Origin: Isohypsibius dastychi | Taxonomy: Eukaryota > Tardigrada > Eutardigrada > Parachela > Isohypsibiidae | DNA: 64,000 nt | Direction of reading: 5' to 3' | Assembly: GCA_034696485.1 (NCBI GenBank) | Contig: JAQIWT010000012.1 | Location: forward strand, 1 to 64,000 | Shown: positions 44,910 to 56,181 of the stretch, in pieces | Layout of the letters: the number at the start of each line of letters is the position of its first letter | How positions within the stretch are numbered: position 1 is the first letter of the stretch | Position numbers and translations under genes: made by a program | Notes under the pieces: generated by a model | Told to the model about the DNA's origin: nothing | The model's database searches: none | What the model saw: the letters and a program-made list of their open reading frames with translations, nothing else

Positions 44910-46193
44910 ATGACCGAGTTCAAGGATTTACCATTAGAGGTGATGATCATCATTTTTTGGAAGGTTGATTCAATCAGCCAGAAACAAATCCAAAGGTAAG
45001 ACCGCTCCTGTGCAAGCATCACATTGCTCAGTGGGCGTAACAGTTCATTCTTTCTTGGTGATCAATGACCATTATTTCACGAAACAAGGTATCAACGTTC
45101 ACTTTATTGCAGGGTGTGCAAGAAGTGGTGCAGCGTTTTGAAATCTGCCCCATTCTCAAAGGAACTGCTGTTCAATCTTGAAGTCATGGACGACGAACTG
45201 CTGATCGACTACAAAATCCAACCGAACCTGAAGTATCACCATTATGAAATATTTCGTAAGATCCGGTTGATGCGGGATAAACTCATCACCGACGCAGTTA
45301 CCAAAATTGTGTTCGTTTTCGATTCCAAAAGAACCTTGGTGAGTTATGGACGAAAACTCGACAACAGGTAATTCTGATTCTGACCGCATCTATAACTCAC
45401 ACCCCATAATTTAAACTGAATGTATTTCATGGAGGATAGTCTGTCTTCACGTCTATGCCCAATCGTGTTCGGCGAAGCGTTTAACAAACGGGACTATACA
45501 TATGTACCGAAAGAGAACGTCGAAACACTTGTGCTGATCAACGTACCAATCTCATTCCGTTGGTGGAGGATGCCTAATTTGTATTTCGGGACGAAAACTT
45601 ACAACATTAAGCTTATCGAATGCCGAGTCGATGTGCATCATCTTATTCATGATAAATCGACGAGAGTGTTCCCGTTCTACCGCGTGCACAAGCCAACAAA
45701 TATTGAAGTATTCCCCATCAAGCAGGCAGAGTTTGAGTCAACTGAGACAAATCTGTCAACTGAATATGTGGTAAATCTAATGGAAGAGTCTCTGCAACCT
45801 TTGACACTCCAACAGAAAAACGACATCTGCAGATTTCGGGAAGCCATTCCTGAGCCTGTCAAGAATATTTTACCATGGAAGACACATGAGTACAATGCAA
45901 TCAAGAAATACCTCGAAGAGTACATTACACAAAATCATCATGTTCAAGTTTAACCAACTCGTTATTGCAGGAATGGCCAGGAAGAGTGTGCTGTTGACGA
46001 GCTCCCCAGGTTCATTCAAGAAGTTCTACATCGCATTACAGGAAAGAGTGCTGCCTATACAATGCCACATGGAGTTCGGATATCAGCACTGTACTTCTGG
46101 ACAGATGTGAACATTCTGGCTCTGGCGAGAAAGAAACTTTTCGGGCACACTACTGTTAAGAGGATCTTTCTGTCACGTTCTTGGCAGTTTTAA
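44910..46193 (+). CDS. F-box protein, tandem family copy E (347 residues)
   Basis: Exons 44910-44995, 45113-45367, 45440-45919 and 45971-46193 with phase-2 introns. The F-box reads LPLEVMIIIFWKVDSISQ with Trp in place of the usual Arg, then VCKKWCSVLKSAPFSKELL. Exon 2 contains VMDDELLIDYKIQPN, closer to copies G and J than to C, F and H. Exon 3 has VLINVPISFRWWRMPN and CRVDVHHLIHDKST. Exon 4 reads NGQEECAVDELPRFIQEVLH and has a changed SALYFWTDVN where others have SAPDFWTDV. The upstream block is at 44781-44871. An antisense zinc-finger relic begins about 70 bases after the stop. Confidence 0.85.
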
Positions 46194-46261
46194 ACAAACA
46201 GCAGAGTCTGGAATCAGATAGGTGTGGTCATAGAAAAAACGTGCCTACGTATATCACTGAG

Positions 46262-46350
46262 CAGTCATCACTTCAAAATTCTTGTGATTATCAGGGTGCA
46301 CCGTCTTCCAGCATAGTCTGAAATATTTGAATTCTTGCAATCTGCGCTTA
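46262..46350 (-). pseudogene. Short antisense zinc-finger relic (unit E)
   Basis: Resembles 29715-29800, the 3' end of the zinc-finger relic in unit A, including the ATCACTTC..AA start and the CAGGGTGC motif, and lies at the same place relative to the F-box stop codon. It is heavily decayed. Confidence 0.5.
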
Positions 46351-46743
46351 GGGAACTCTTCAGTTCCTGAAATCAGCAGTATGAATTTGATTTCATTATC
46401 ACGAGCGTTCACGGCCGAAAACAAAAAACGAGACTCCAGCTCTGCTGTAGCTGAAAAAGGAAACTAAATTTTTATTAAATTTTGGTTGTGAAAGGCAATG
46501 TCGTCGACCGCCATCGAAAAACGTGATCCGAATTCCGAACCCAACGGGCTATCACCCTTTCCCAATTTACAGTGCTCTGTATGCGAGCTACGTACGCTTA
46601 ACTTGCGCAATTCGAAATCTCTTCATTCAAGCCGTCTTCACGGACTCGTATTCAGTAACTGCTGAAGCCTTAGTCCTGGACCCGTTTCTGGTAATAAGAA
46701 CATTGGCCGACCCGGTAAAATTTGGTGCCCGTTGTAGTAATAA

Positions 46744-46821
46744 TTCCTAATAATCTAGCGGCTAGCTATAGGATTCCTCGCTTTCACTGATGTTACCGGA
46801 GCTCGCGCAGCTCGTAGGAAA
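46744..46821 (+). pseudogene. Degenerate tRNA-Glu relic
   Basis: TTCCTAATAATCTAGCGGCT, then GGATTCCTCGCTTTCAC, follow the 28055-28126 gene, but a small insertion after the D arm, loss of anticodon-stem pairing and a scrambled T arm destroy the cloverleaf. It lies about 520 bases before F-box copy F. Confidence 0.75.
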
Positions 46822-47338
46822 GTTATTTTTGATCGGTTATATATTCTCATTCGTTATTTTGATCTCTTATCTGGCTGGAGGTTATCAGTTTGCTTTGCAT
46901 TTAGTTTTCAACCATTCAGGGAATTATAAAACTGAAACAAGACAACTGGCTTCCTCTCCTGACTGAGCAAATTCTTCATACCAGCAAGAGCTGGGCGCAA
47001 TAAAAATTTAATTTGGAGAGATACCCCTCCCTCCAATGAGCTTCAGTTAAGCGAACGTTAACTGAACCTGGAAAATCATCAGCACAAACAATTGTTCGTA
47101 TCTTGGCAAAATTTCCTTCTCCGATGTTTGACTGGACAGGAGGAGTGGAGTGGACTCCACTCCACTGGACTGGAGCAACCAGATTTCTCGTTCTCGCAAC
47201 TGCTGACCGATTAGCCGGACAGGCCAGTTTACCCTCTTCCTCATGCGCCATGTGATGAACAGAAGAGGCTAATCGATTGCCAGTTCAGCGTCTATTTCAT
47301 TTTTTCCCTAAATATATTCACTAATTTAGCTCCGTAAA

Positions 47339-48587
47339 ATGACCGAGTTTGATGATTTACCATTAGAGGTGATGATCATAATTTTCCGGAAAGTGGATTC
47401 AATCAGCCAGAAACGTATCCAAAGGTGAGTTGACTACGTCGGGGTGCAAATGCAAACCGCAACTTTGGCATATGCTTAGTTGAATAAATGTCAACAACTA
47501 TTTTGATCTAGAGTATGCAAAAGGTGGTACAGCATTCTGACAGCGAGCCCATTTACCAAAGAACTGTTGCTGTGTGGGGGAATCAATGATTTCTTCCTAT
47601 TCGGCTACATACTGAATGGTCGCCTTCCTCAAGACTACAAAATTCTTTGGAAGATGGGCTTGATTACAAAGAAACTCATCACCGACCAAATCACCAAACA
47701 TGTGGCCATTTTCGAGTCAGCCTCGAAGGGATCTTTCTTGGATTGCGTTCACCAGTTCAGCTCTTGGTAATATTTTGACCTTCTATAGAGTTGACCTGAA
47801 GTTTTCTGTCTTCTAGCCTGAAAATAAGCCCCCTCGTATCTGAAGATGGGTTCGAACGACTCGGGAAGATATTGGTACAGAGAGACAATATTAAGTCGGC
47901 TGTGTTGATCAACGTCCCCCTTTCGTTCAATTCATCGACTGGGAGGACCAAGTTTTATTTCGGGAGAAAAGAGTTCAAGCTCAAGCTGATTAAATGCAGA
48001 ATCGATGTTCATAACCTCATCCATCCAAGCTCAGCATCCACGATGCGCAGCCCAACCAATATTGGAGTATTCCGCATCAAGCAGGCAGAGTTTGATTCCG
48101 CGGAATCGAATCTGTCTGCTGAGTTAGCGGTACAACTGTTGGAAGAGTCTCTGGCACCTTTGACACTTGAACAACAGAACGACATTCGCGCATTCCGGGA
48201 AGCCATTCTTCGATCTAATAAGGAGATCTTGCCCTGGGCCACGTATGAGTACAATGCAATCCAAAAGTACATTGAAGAGTACGTTACATGCTACAAATAG
48301 TGTCATGTACATGTTTAACCATTTACATGCGTTTCCACAGGAGTGGCCAGACTGGGTGTGATCTTGATGAGCTCCCCAGGTTCATTCAAGAGCTTTTGCT
48401 TCGCATCAACGGGAAGAATGGTGAGTATACAATGCCACCTGGTATTCGAATTCAAGGACCAGATTTATGGACAGACGTCAATCTCCTAGCTCTAGCAGGG
48501 AGAAAACTCTTCGGACGCCGGGATGCTAGTAGCACGAGCATATCCTCACACTTTTTTCGATTTTCCAATACTTCATATCTGACGTGA
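47339..48587 (+). CDS. F-box protein, tandem family copy F (349 residues)
   Basis: Exons 47339-47424, 47512-47766, 47817-48278 and 48341-48587, phase 2 throughout. The F-box is nearly identical to copy C; exon 2 reads VCKRWYSILTASPFTKELLL, then INDFFLFGYILNGRLPQ. Exon 3 contains VLINVPLSFNSSTGRTKFYF and CRIDVHNLIHPSS, and its QQNDIRAFREAILRSNKEIL differs from the family PGPVKNIL form. Exon 4 reads CDLDELPRFIQELLLRINGK and ends SISSHFFRFSNTSYLT. The upstream block is at 47211-47297. Function is inferred only from the F-box. Confidence 0.85.
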
Positions 48588-49330
48588 AAGAAAGTGTAGT
48601 GCGATTACCGCACGCCTTCGAGAATTTACTGTTTTGGTGTTCGAAGCATTTTTGAATGAAAATTTGTATTTGCGCTTGAATTATACTTAGCTCCATTAAT
48701 AAAACCTTGGGTTATTATGGAATTTTAAGACATCCAAGGTCCTGTTTGATGAAACTGAGCATTATTTGGCAATAACACAGGAGGTCATCATAATTCAGAA
48801 CAGGGGCCGGATTGTATGCTCTACGCTAATAGTCTTCAGCGACGTTCGTTATGCAACTGAAGCAGGCTGAAAGAAACTGAACTGCACAGAAATCGAAAAG
48901 GAAGTGACTATTGAAAGTCCTTGGAGTTCGTGCTAAAACTTGAAATCCTGGACAGCGATGAATATAGAACCTCCAAGCAAGGCATGAAACCACAGTCACC
49001 AGCGTAGCGGAATCAGTATTGCTGTTATACCTGAAAGGTCACAGGTTTCGATGTCACAGGATGGGAGGGTATAGCTCGAGTCGGTCTGCCAAACCACTTT
49101 TTCGGCATTCTGACTAGGGATGTCCTATGTGCCTCGTATTTGTCAGGAGCACCTAGATGCCTCGTACGATTACTGCTGACATACAGTAGTAACAGGCTGG
49201 ACGGGCCATTCTGCCTTTTTATCGTATGCTTGCGGCTTGCGCCATGTGGTGAACAGAAAAGCCGATCGATTCGCATTCCAGCGTCCATTTTATTATTGCC
49301 TTAATACATTCACTGGTTTGGCTCCATAAA

Positions 49331-50559
49331 ATGAGCCAGTTCGACGATTTACCATTGGAGGTGATGATCATCATTTTCCGAAAAGTGGATTCAATCAGCC
49401 AGAAACGTATCCAAATGTAAGGCCACTACTTTCCCATTACCGCAGTGTCCGCTTTCGTCTTTTCTTGGTCAAATAAAATGTCAACACTTTATTAATTCCA
49501 GTGTGTGCAGAACATGGCACAGTGTTCAGAAATCAGCCCCATTCTCCAAAGAAGTGCTGCTCGATTTTGCACTACAATACAACGAGCCCGTCGTCGAATA
49601 CAAAATCGAATCCAATCTGACCTCTCACTCTTACGAGACATCCGAGAAGATCAATTTGATGAAAGAGAAACTCATCACCAACAAAGTCAATAAGATTGTG
49701 TTCATTTTCGATTCACGAGTTTCACTGAGATATGGGAGTCTTTTTGACGTCAGGTAGACGTGATTCAGACCACGAATGCAGTGTGACTGTGAATTCATTG
49801 TGACTTTTTGTATTGCAGTGTGTATGCGGCAGTTTGTTATCCGTTTGACCACGAGGAGTGTACATTCGTACCGAAAGAAAACATTAAATCACTTGTGCTG
49901 ATCAACGTCCCAATCAAATTCCACTGGATAAGGACGCCCAGCTTATTTCTCTGGAGGAAAAGATACGACTTCAAGCTGTTCGAATGCCGAGTGAATGTGC
50001 ATCATCTCATACATCCCACCACTAACTCAATAGTTTACCCATTCCCCGTGCACGAGCCAAAAATATCGAAGAATTCATCATCCGCCAGGCGAAATTTGTA
50101 TCACCTGAGCCGAAAAAGTCTGTTGAATACGTGGTACATCTTATGGAAGAGTCTCTGCCACCTTTTACCCTTGACCAGAAGAACGACATCTGTGCATTTC
50201 GGGAAGCCATACCTGGGCCTATCAACAACATCTTACCATGGGAGACTCTTGAGTATAATGCAATCATGAGATACATAAAAGAGTACGTTACAGAACATCA
50301 TCACGCTCAAGTTTGACCAACGAGTTTTCGCAGGAAAGGCCGGGATGGGTGTGATCTCGATATGCTTCCCAGATTTATCCAAGAACTTCTGCATCGCATC
50401 ACAGGGAATAATGCAGATTATGCGATCCCACCTGGTGTTCGGACATCAGCACCAGACTTTTGGACAGACGTGAATATTTTGGCTCTGGCAAGAAAAAACC
50501 TCTTCAGATACAAGGAAACCGTTACAACGATCATTCAGTCATGTTTTAATCGATATTAA
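49331..50559 (+). pseudogene. F-box copy G, one frameshift
   Basis: Exons 49331-49416, 49502-49753, 49819-50282 and 50334-50559. Exon 3 is 464 bases and breaks phase by one. The shift lies near 50056-50066, where CACGAGCCAAAAATATCG has lost two bases compared with the family CACGAGCCAACCAATATTG. Downstream sequence is still coding-like in the next frame (PPFTLDQKNDICAFREAIPG, LPRFIQELLHRITGNNADY). The exon 1/2 junction encodes Ile instead of the conserved Arg. This is a recent pseudogene. Confidence 0.82.
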
Positions 50560-51011
50560 ACTATTTGAACTAATTTTTGTCTCTTATCTGGAGGTCATCG
50601 GTTTCCTTTGCGATTTCATTTATTATAAAATTGATGAAGCTGAGAGAAGACAACTCGCTTCTTCGACTGAACAGATTCATCAAAACAGCAAAATCTGCGA
50701 TAATAAATAACTGTCTTTTTGGTTTGGTGAAGATACGCTTTTAGCCAACAAGCTTCAATTAAGCAAAGGTTAAGAAAGGACGATAGTCACAAACCAACTC
50801 TGGGTATCTTGATTAAAGCGGTCATTCTCCAATATTTGACTGGAGCTTCCTGATTTCTCCTTTTTCGTCTTCCGACCGAGTAACAGGCCAGACAGGCCAA
50901 TTTGCCTTTTTCCTCATGCACCATGTGGTGGACGGAAAAAGCCGATCGATTGCCAGTCCAGCGTCCATTTTTCTTATTCCCTCAATGAATCCACTAATTT
51001 ACCCCCACAAA

Positions 51012-52252
51012 ATGACCGAGTTTGATGATTTACCACTAGAGGTGATGATGATTATTTTCCGGAAAGTAGATTCAATCAGCCGGACACGAATTCAAAGGTG
51101 AGCTGACTATCGTAGGTGTGCAAATGAGAACCGCACGGAGCAATTAAATAAATTTCCACGCGTAATTTACTCTAGAGTATGCAAAAAGTGGTACAGCATT
51201 CTGACAGCGGCCCCATTTATCAAAGAATTGCTGCTCTGTATGGGAATCAATGATTTCTTCCTAATCGACTACATACTGAATGGCTGCCTTCCTAAGAACT
51301 ACAAAATACTTTGGAAAATGGGCTTGATTACAAAGAAACTCATCACCGACCAAATCACCAAGAATGTGGTCATTTTCGATTCAAACTTAGAGAGATCTTT
51401 CTTGGATTGCGTTCACCAGTTCAGCTCTTGGTAATATTTCGACCTTCTATAGAGTTGACCTGAAGTTTTCTGTCTTCTAGCCTGAACATAAGCCCCCTCG
51501 TATCTGAAGATGGGTTCGAACGACTCGGGAAGATATTTGGACAGAGAGGCAACATTAAGTCGGCTGTGTTGATCAACGTGCCCTTTTCGTTTTATACACG
51601 GATTAGGAAGCCTAAGTTTTATTTTGGGAGAAAGCAGTTCAAGTTCAAGGTGATTGAATGCCGAATCGATGCCCATCATCTCATCCATCCAAGCTCAGAA
51701 TCCACGATGCGCAGCCCAACCAATATTGAAGTATTCTGCATCAAGCAGGTCGAGTTTGAATCCTCAGAATTGAATTTGTCTACTGAGTTTGCGGTACAAG
51801 TGTTGGAAAAGTCTCTGGGACCTTTGACACTTGAACAGAAAAACGACATCCGCGCATTCCGGGAAGCCATCCCTGGCCCGGTTAAAAATACCCTGCCCTG
51901 GGAAACCCACGAGTACAATGCAATCCAAAAATACCTCGAAGAGTACGTTACACAATATCTCGTACGATATGCCTCTTTAACCATGCGTTTACACAGGAGT
52001 GGCCAGAGCGGGTGTGATCTTGATGAAATTCCCAGGTTCATTCAGGAACTTTTGCATCGCATCACCGGGAAGAATGCTGAGTATACAGTGCCAAATGGTA
52101 TTCGAATTCAAGTGCCGGATTTATGGACAGACGTTAATCTCCTAGCCCTGGCAGGAAATAGACTCTTCGGACGCCGTGACACTAGTAGCACGAGCATACG
52201 GTCACACTCTGTTCGATTTGCCAAGAAAAAAGATTTACGTGAAAGAAAGTGA
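51012..52252 (+). CDS. F-box protein, tandem family copy H (352 residues)
   Basis: Exons 51012-51097, 51176-51430, 51481-51942 and 51997-52252, phase 2 throughout. Residues 3-46 are the F-box (FDDLPLEVMMIIFRKVDSI, VCKKWYSILTAAPFIKELLL). Exon 3 holds VLINVPFSFYTRIRKPKFYF, CRIDAHHLIHPSSE and QKNDIRAFREAIPGPVKN. Exon 4 holds CDLDEIPRFIQELLHRITGK, LWTDVNLLALAGNRLFGRR and a basic tail (KKKDLRERK). It is the best-preserved member of the C/F/H subfamily. The upstream block at 50880-50970 is followed by ACCCCCACAAAATG at the start. The last intron can be read through, which would insert about 17 residues. Confidence 0.87.
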
Positions 52253-52964
52253 AATACGATTACCGTACGGCTTCAAAACGTATGTGTTGCCGTTTGAAGC
52301 ATTCTTGACATAAAACTGATTCTTGCGCTTGAATTATATTAAGTCGCTTTCATATAATCTCGGGTCATGGTGGAATTCCAGACATCAAAGGTCATGTTTG
52401 ACGAAAATGTGTTCTATTTAGCAATAAAACCGGCGGTCATCTTAGTTCGAAACAGGCTCCGGATTGTATGCGTTTTGCCAGTCGCCTTCAGTAATGTTCG
52501 TTCTGCAAGACTGGAAAAAATTGAACTGAACGGAAATCGAACAGGAAGAGACTGTCGAAAGTCCTGGAGTGTGTGTTGAAATGCCTGATAGCGGTGAATG
52601 TGGAACCCCGTAACAAGGCGTCATGTGAACAGGTGCCAGCCTACCGGAATCCATATGACTGTTTTATCTGAAAGCTAATCAGCTTCGTCCGGAACCCATT
52701 ACAGTACAAAAGATTCCTGTTCGCGGAATTAGCACGAGCGCAACTACGTTTTTGCCATGTTGAGCGACTTTCGTACGTATTCTCATATTTTTCAGTAGCA
52801 GCCGGAGGCATCGTCAGATTACTGCTTACTTAGTAACAGGCTGGACTGGCCAGTTTTCCCTTTTATCATATGCGTGCGCCAAGTGGTGAAAAGAAAGTCC
52901 GAGCGATTGGCTATCCAGCGTTATTCCATTATGTTCTCAATATATTTACCGTTTGCTCCGAAAT

Positions 52965-55325
52965 TTGAGTGAGTTCGACGATTTACCATTAGAAGTGATG
53001 ATCGTTATTTTCCGGAAAGTGGACTCAATCAGCCAAAATTGTATCCAAAAGGTGAGTTGACTACGATAGGTGCACTTGCAATGGACCGCAATGGACATTA
53101 TCGTATATTCTTTATTGAAGAAAATGTCAACGCTAAAGGTGTAATTATACTTCTTTCCTGACAAGTCCAACATCGGACATTGCCGGACATAATGTCGTAG
53201 AAAAAGTATAAATGCTTCACCAAGCAGTCGAAACGGTATCTCTAAATAACCAATGCAAAGAACAGTAATTCCAGTTAATTGTAGGGTGTGCAAAAAGTGG
53301 CATAGCATTCTGACAGCGGCCCCATTTAGCAAAGAATTGCTTTTGAAGGTGGGGCAAAGCGATATACCGGGTGGCCCACTATTTTTGACAACAAACTTTG
53401 GGGTGGGGCACCTCGCCCCCTCTTGCTCCATAACATATGGCTTTTAGTACAGTCGATAGAGAATTCATTTTTGTACTGGAGAAAGGGAAAATGATCTGTT
53501 TGGCGCAGATTCTATCCAAGGGGGAGCTGTAAAAGCGGGGGTTGGTCAAAACGCCTCATGGCTTTTTGAGTTTTTTTTTTGTTTCAGAAAAGTTTCTATG
53601 ACAACAGCTATTGACTGAATGATCGGCTCTTCATGTTCTTGATATCAATGCGTACCTCAAAAACTACTCTTACCAGCTGCAATTTGATTTAGGTAAAAAA
53701 TTGCGTCGACATAGGAGAAATCACGCCAAAACCAGAACCGGCAGTTCTTGGTGAATTTTTGTGGTTTTTTGAAGCGTTGGAGCTGAGAAATTCGAATTGT
53801 GATACAAAAGACGTATCGATTTGTTCAGCGTGACTTTGACTACTACAGAGGTAGCTACGGAAGCCGGTTCGATCCTTCAAGAGACCGGCAGCAACGCAAA
53901 ACCAAAAGTGACCAACCACGTGTCCGCGAAAACGGCTTTTGACGATTTTTCTGTTTACGAGGGGGCTGCATCTCCTCGGTACTTAATCCAACCTCAAAAC
54001 ATCCGCTATAAAAAATGTAGCGCTTCAAAGACTGGCCCCAAAAAGTCTTGAAGATGCAGGGAAAAAGTAGTTGTTCGCGGGTTTGGTAGATTTCAAGTTT
54101 TTGGGCCAAGCCAAAAAAAATTCGGACTTCTTCTTGTTTTTTGACGCTCATGGCGTAAGTCAGAAGTCCATCAACTATTGGGACAACTGATCAGGTAGAA
54201 AAATGAATTCTCCATCCGCTACGCAAAAAATCACAAGTTTTGAAGCAGAAGGGGGCGAGGTGCACTACCCCAAAGTTTACAGTCAAAAATAGTGGGCCAC
54301 CCGGTATTGGTTTTCGACTCCACACTCAACCCTCGCATTCCTGAACACTATAAAATAATCTGGAAGCTCGGCTTGGTTAGAAAATATCTCCTCATCGACC
54401 AAATTACCAAGAGTGTCGTCATTTTCCATTCAGACTCAAAAAGCTTTGTTGGACTGCGTGCAGTTTGACTCTTGGTAATTGTTTGACCACAAACCCTCTC
54501 AAAGAGTTTAACCTGAAGTTTTATATCCGCTTACCTGAATGCACCAATAAGCCCCGTTGTTTCCGAGGAAGCGTATGAACAAATCGTATTTAAACGGAGA
54601 AAAAACGCCAAGTCGGTTGTGATGATCAATGTGCCACTTTCGTTCGATGAGCGGACAAAGAAGCCTAACTTTCTATTTGAAGGAACAGGATTCAATGCTT
54701 CGAGCTCAAGCTGATTGAATGTCGAATCGATGTACATCACCTCATCCATCCAAGCACAATATCTTCCCCGTTCTACCCCGTGTGCAGCCAAACGAATATT
54801 GAAGTATTTGCCATCAAGCAGGCCGAGTTTGAACCAGCAGAATGGAATTTGTCTACTTAACACGAGGTCTATATTATGAAAGGTCTCTGCAACATCCAAC
54901 GCTTCAACAGAAAAACGAAATTTGCGCATTTCGAGAAGCCATCCCTGGGGCGGTCGAGAATATCTTGCCATGGGAGACACACGAGTACAATGCAATCCAA
55001 AAATACTTGGAAAGGTACGTTACATAGAGGAGTGTCATGTTCAAGTTTAACCAGTTGGATGCATTTTTGCAGGAATGGCCGGGGTGGGTGTGATCTTGAT
55101 AAGCTCCTCAGGTTTGTCCAAGACCTTTTGCATCGCATCAGGGGAAAGAATGCTGACTATACAATGCCACTTGGTATACCTATTCCAGCCGCGGATTTAT
55201 GGACAGACGTTAATCTTCTAGCCCTGGCAGGAAAGAAACTCTTCGGGCGCCAGCCTACGGTTAACACCAGCATAAGGTCACATTCTTCTCGATTCACCGT
55301 CAAAAAAACTGTCGTAAAAAGATGA
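52965..55325 (+). pseudogene. F-box copy I, start lost and exon 2 split by a DNA element
   Basis: The start codon is TTG where others have ATG (52965-52967). Exon 1 has an extra A before its donor. Exon 2 begins at about 53286 (VCKKWHSILTAAPFSKELLL) and is cut at 53366 by a 938-base element, resuming at 54307. The exon 3 acceptor is mutated (TAC where the family has TAG), and exon 3 is shifted near 54690-54700. Exon 4 (55073-55325) remains open (LRFVQDLLHRIRGKNADY, LWTDVNLLALAGKKLFGR). It cannot encode the family protein. Confidence 0.85.
53367..54304. mobile_element. Non-autonomous DNA element with CCGGGTGG terminal repeats (938 bases)
   Basis: The ends CCGGGTGGCCCACTATTTTT and its reverse complement form imperfect inverted repeats of about 70 bases, flanked by TA on both sides (53365-53366, 54305-54306). 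TA duplication suggests Tc1/mariner-type mobilisation. The longest internal frames (about 76 codons) show no transposase motifs. It interrupts exon 2 of F-box copy I. Confidence 0.85.
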
Positions 55326-55439
55326 AGTGCGACTGTAGAAAACTCCTTGGCGAAATCGATTTTGAGAGATGTAAGGTTCTCGAGGGGGTATTATTCAATA
55401 TTCAATAGCAATATTCCGAACAATGACCGCTTAACCAAT

Positions 55440-55860
55440 AAATAGTTTTGTGATGTTCATGGTGTTCTAAGTTGGCGCAATACCAAAGATCTTTCGCTTT
55501 CCGGATCAGTTTGATCCGCATTCCGCACGGTGGCTTTGAACTTGCTTCAAAGGGAGATCGAGCTCGAGGATCAATGAGGGTGAGTTTTCCGGGTGAACTA
55601 ATGTCAGGTGGGAGATCAGCGTGGTTCGTTGTGAGAAATCCAGTCTGCATTCCCGGCATTGGGAGAAACAATTGATCACACAATAGTGTGATATTCTACT
55701 CCAAAAAGGCGATCGGATCGATTAGCTAACTATATAAAAATTCGTCACTTGACGTCAATTTTCAGCATGACCAGGATCCCACCAATCAGCGCTTGGTGGG
55801 TCCTGAATGGCTTGAAACGAATCAAGATCAGCTTCACAACGCTGCTCATTTCCATTTGAA
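55440..55860 (-). pseudogene. Antisense zinc-finger relic (unit I)
   Basis: The minus strand encodes LIRKAKDLWYCANLEHHEHH, a decayed form of the relic finger in units A and B. The stretch at about 55765-55800 matches the GGATCCCACC..CAGC.CTTGGTG region of unit A at 30235-30260. It lies about 115 bases downstream of the F-box stop, as in the other units. Confidence 0.7.
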
Positions 55861-56181
55861 TTTCCTACGGGGCACGCTAGTATAGACTACGAATCTCCTC
55901 AAGAATAAAACCTTGAAGTATTGAAAATCCCATGATTTATGAAGAGATGGAAATTTTCGGTTTGTTAACTGCTGGATTATCAACCCAGTGTTAAATTTGA
56001 TTTGACAAAATTAAACTCTCACGCTCCATTACTGCCAACGAGCAACAGACCGGCCAGGCTATTTTGCCCTTGTATGCATGTGCCATGTGGTAGGCAGAGT
56101 CGGCTATCGATCGATCACCCAGCGCCCATTCTTAGTTCCTTGATAAACACAATTATTCGACTCTCTATTAATTTAGTAAAA

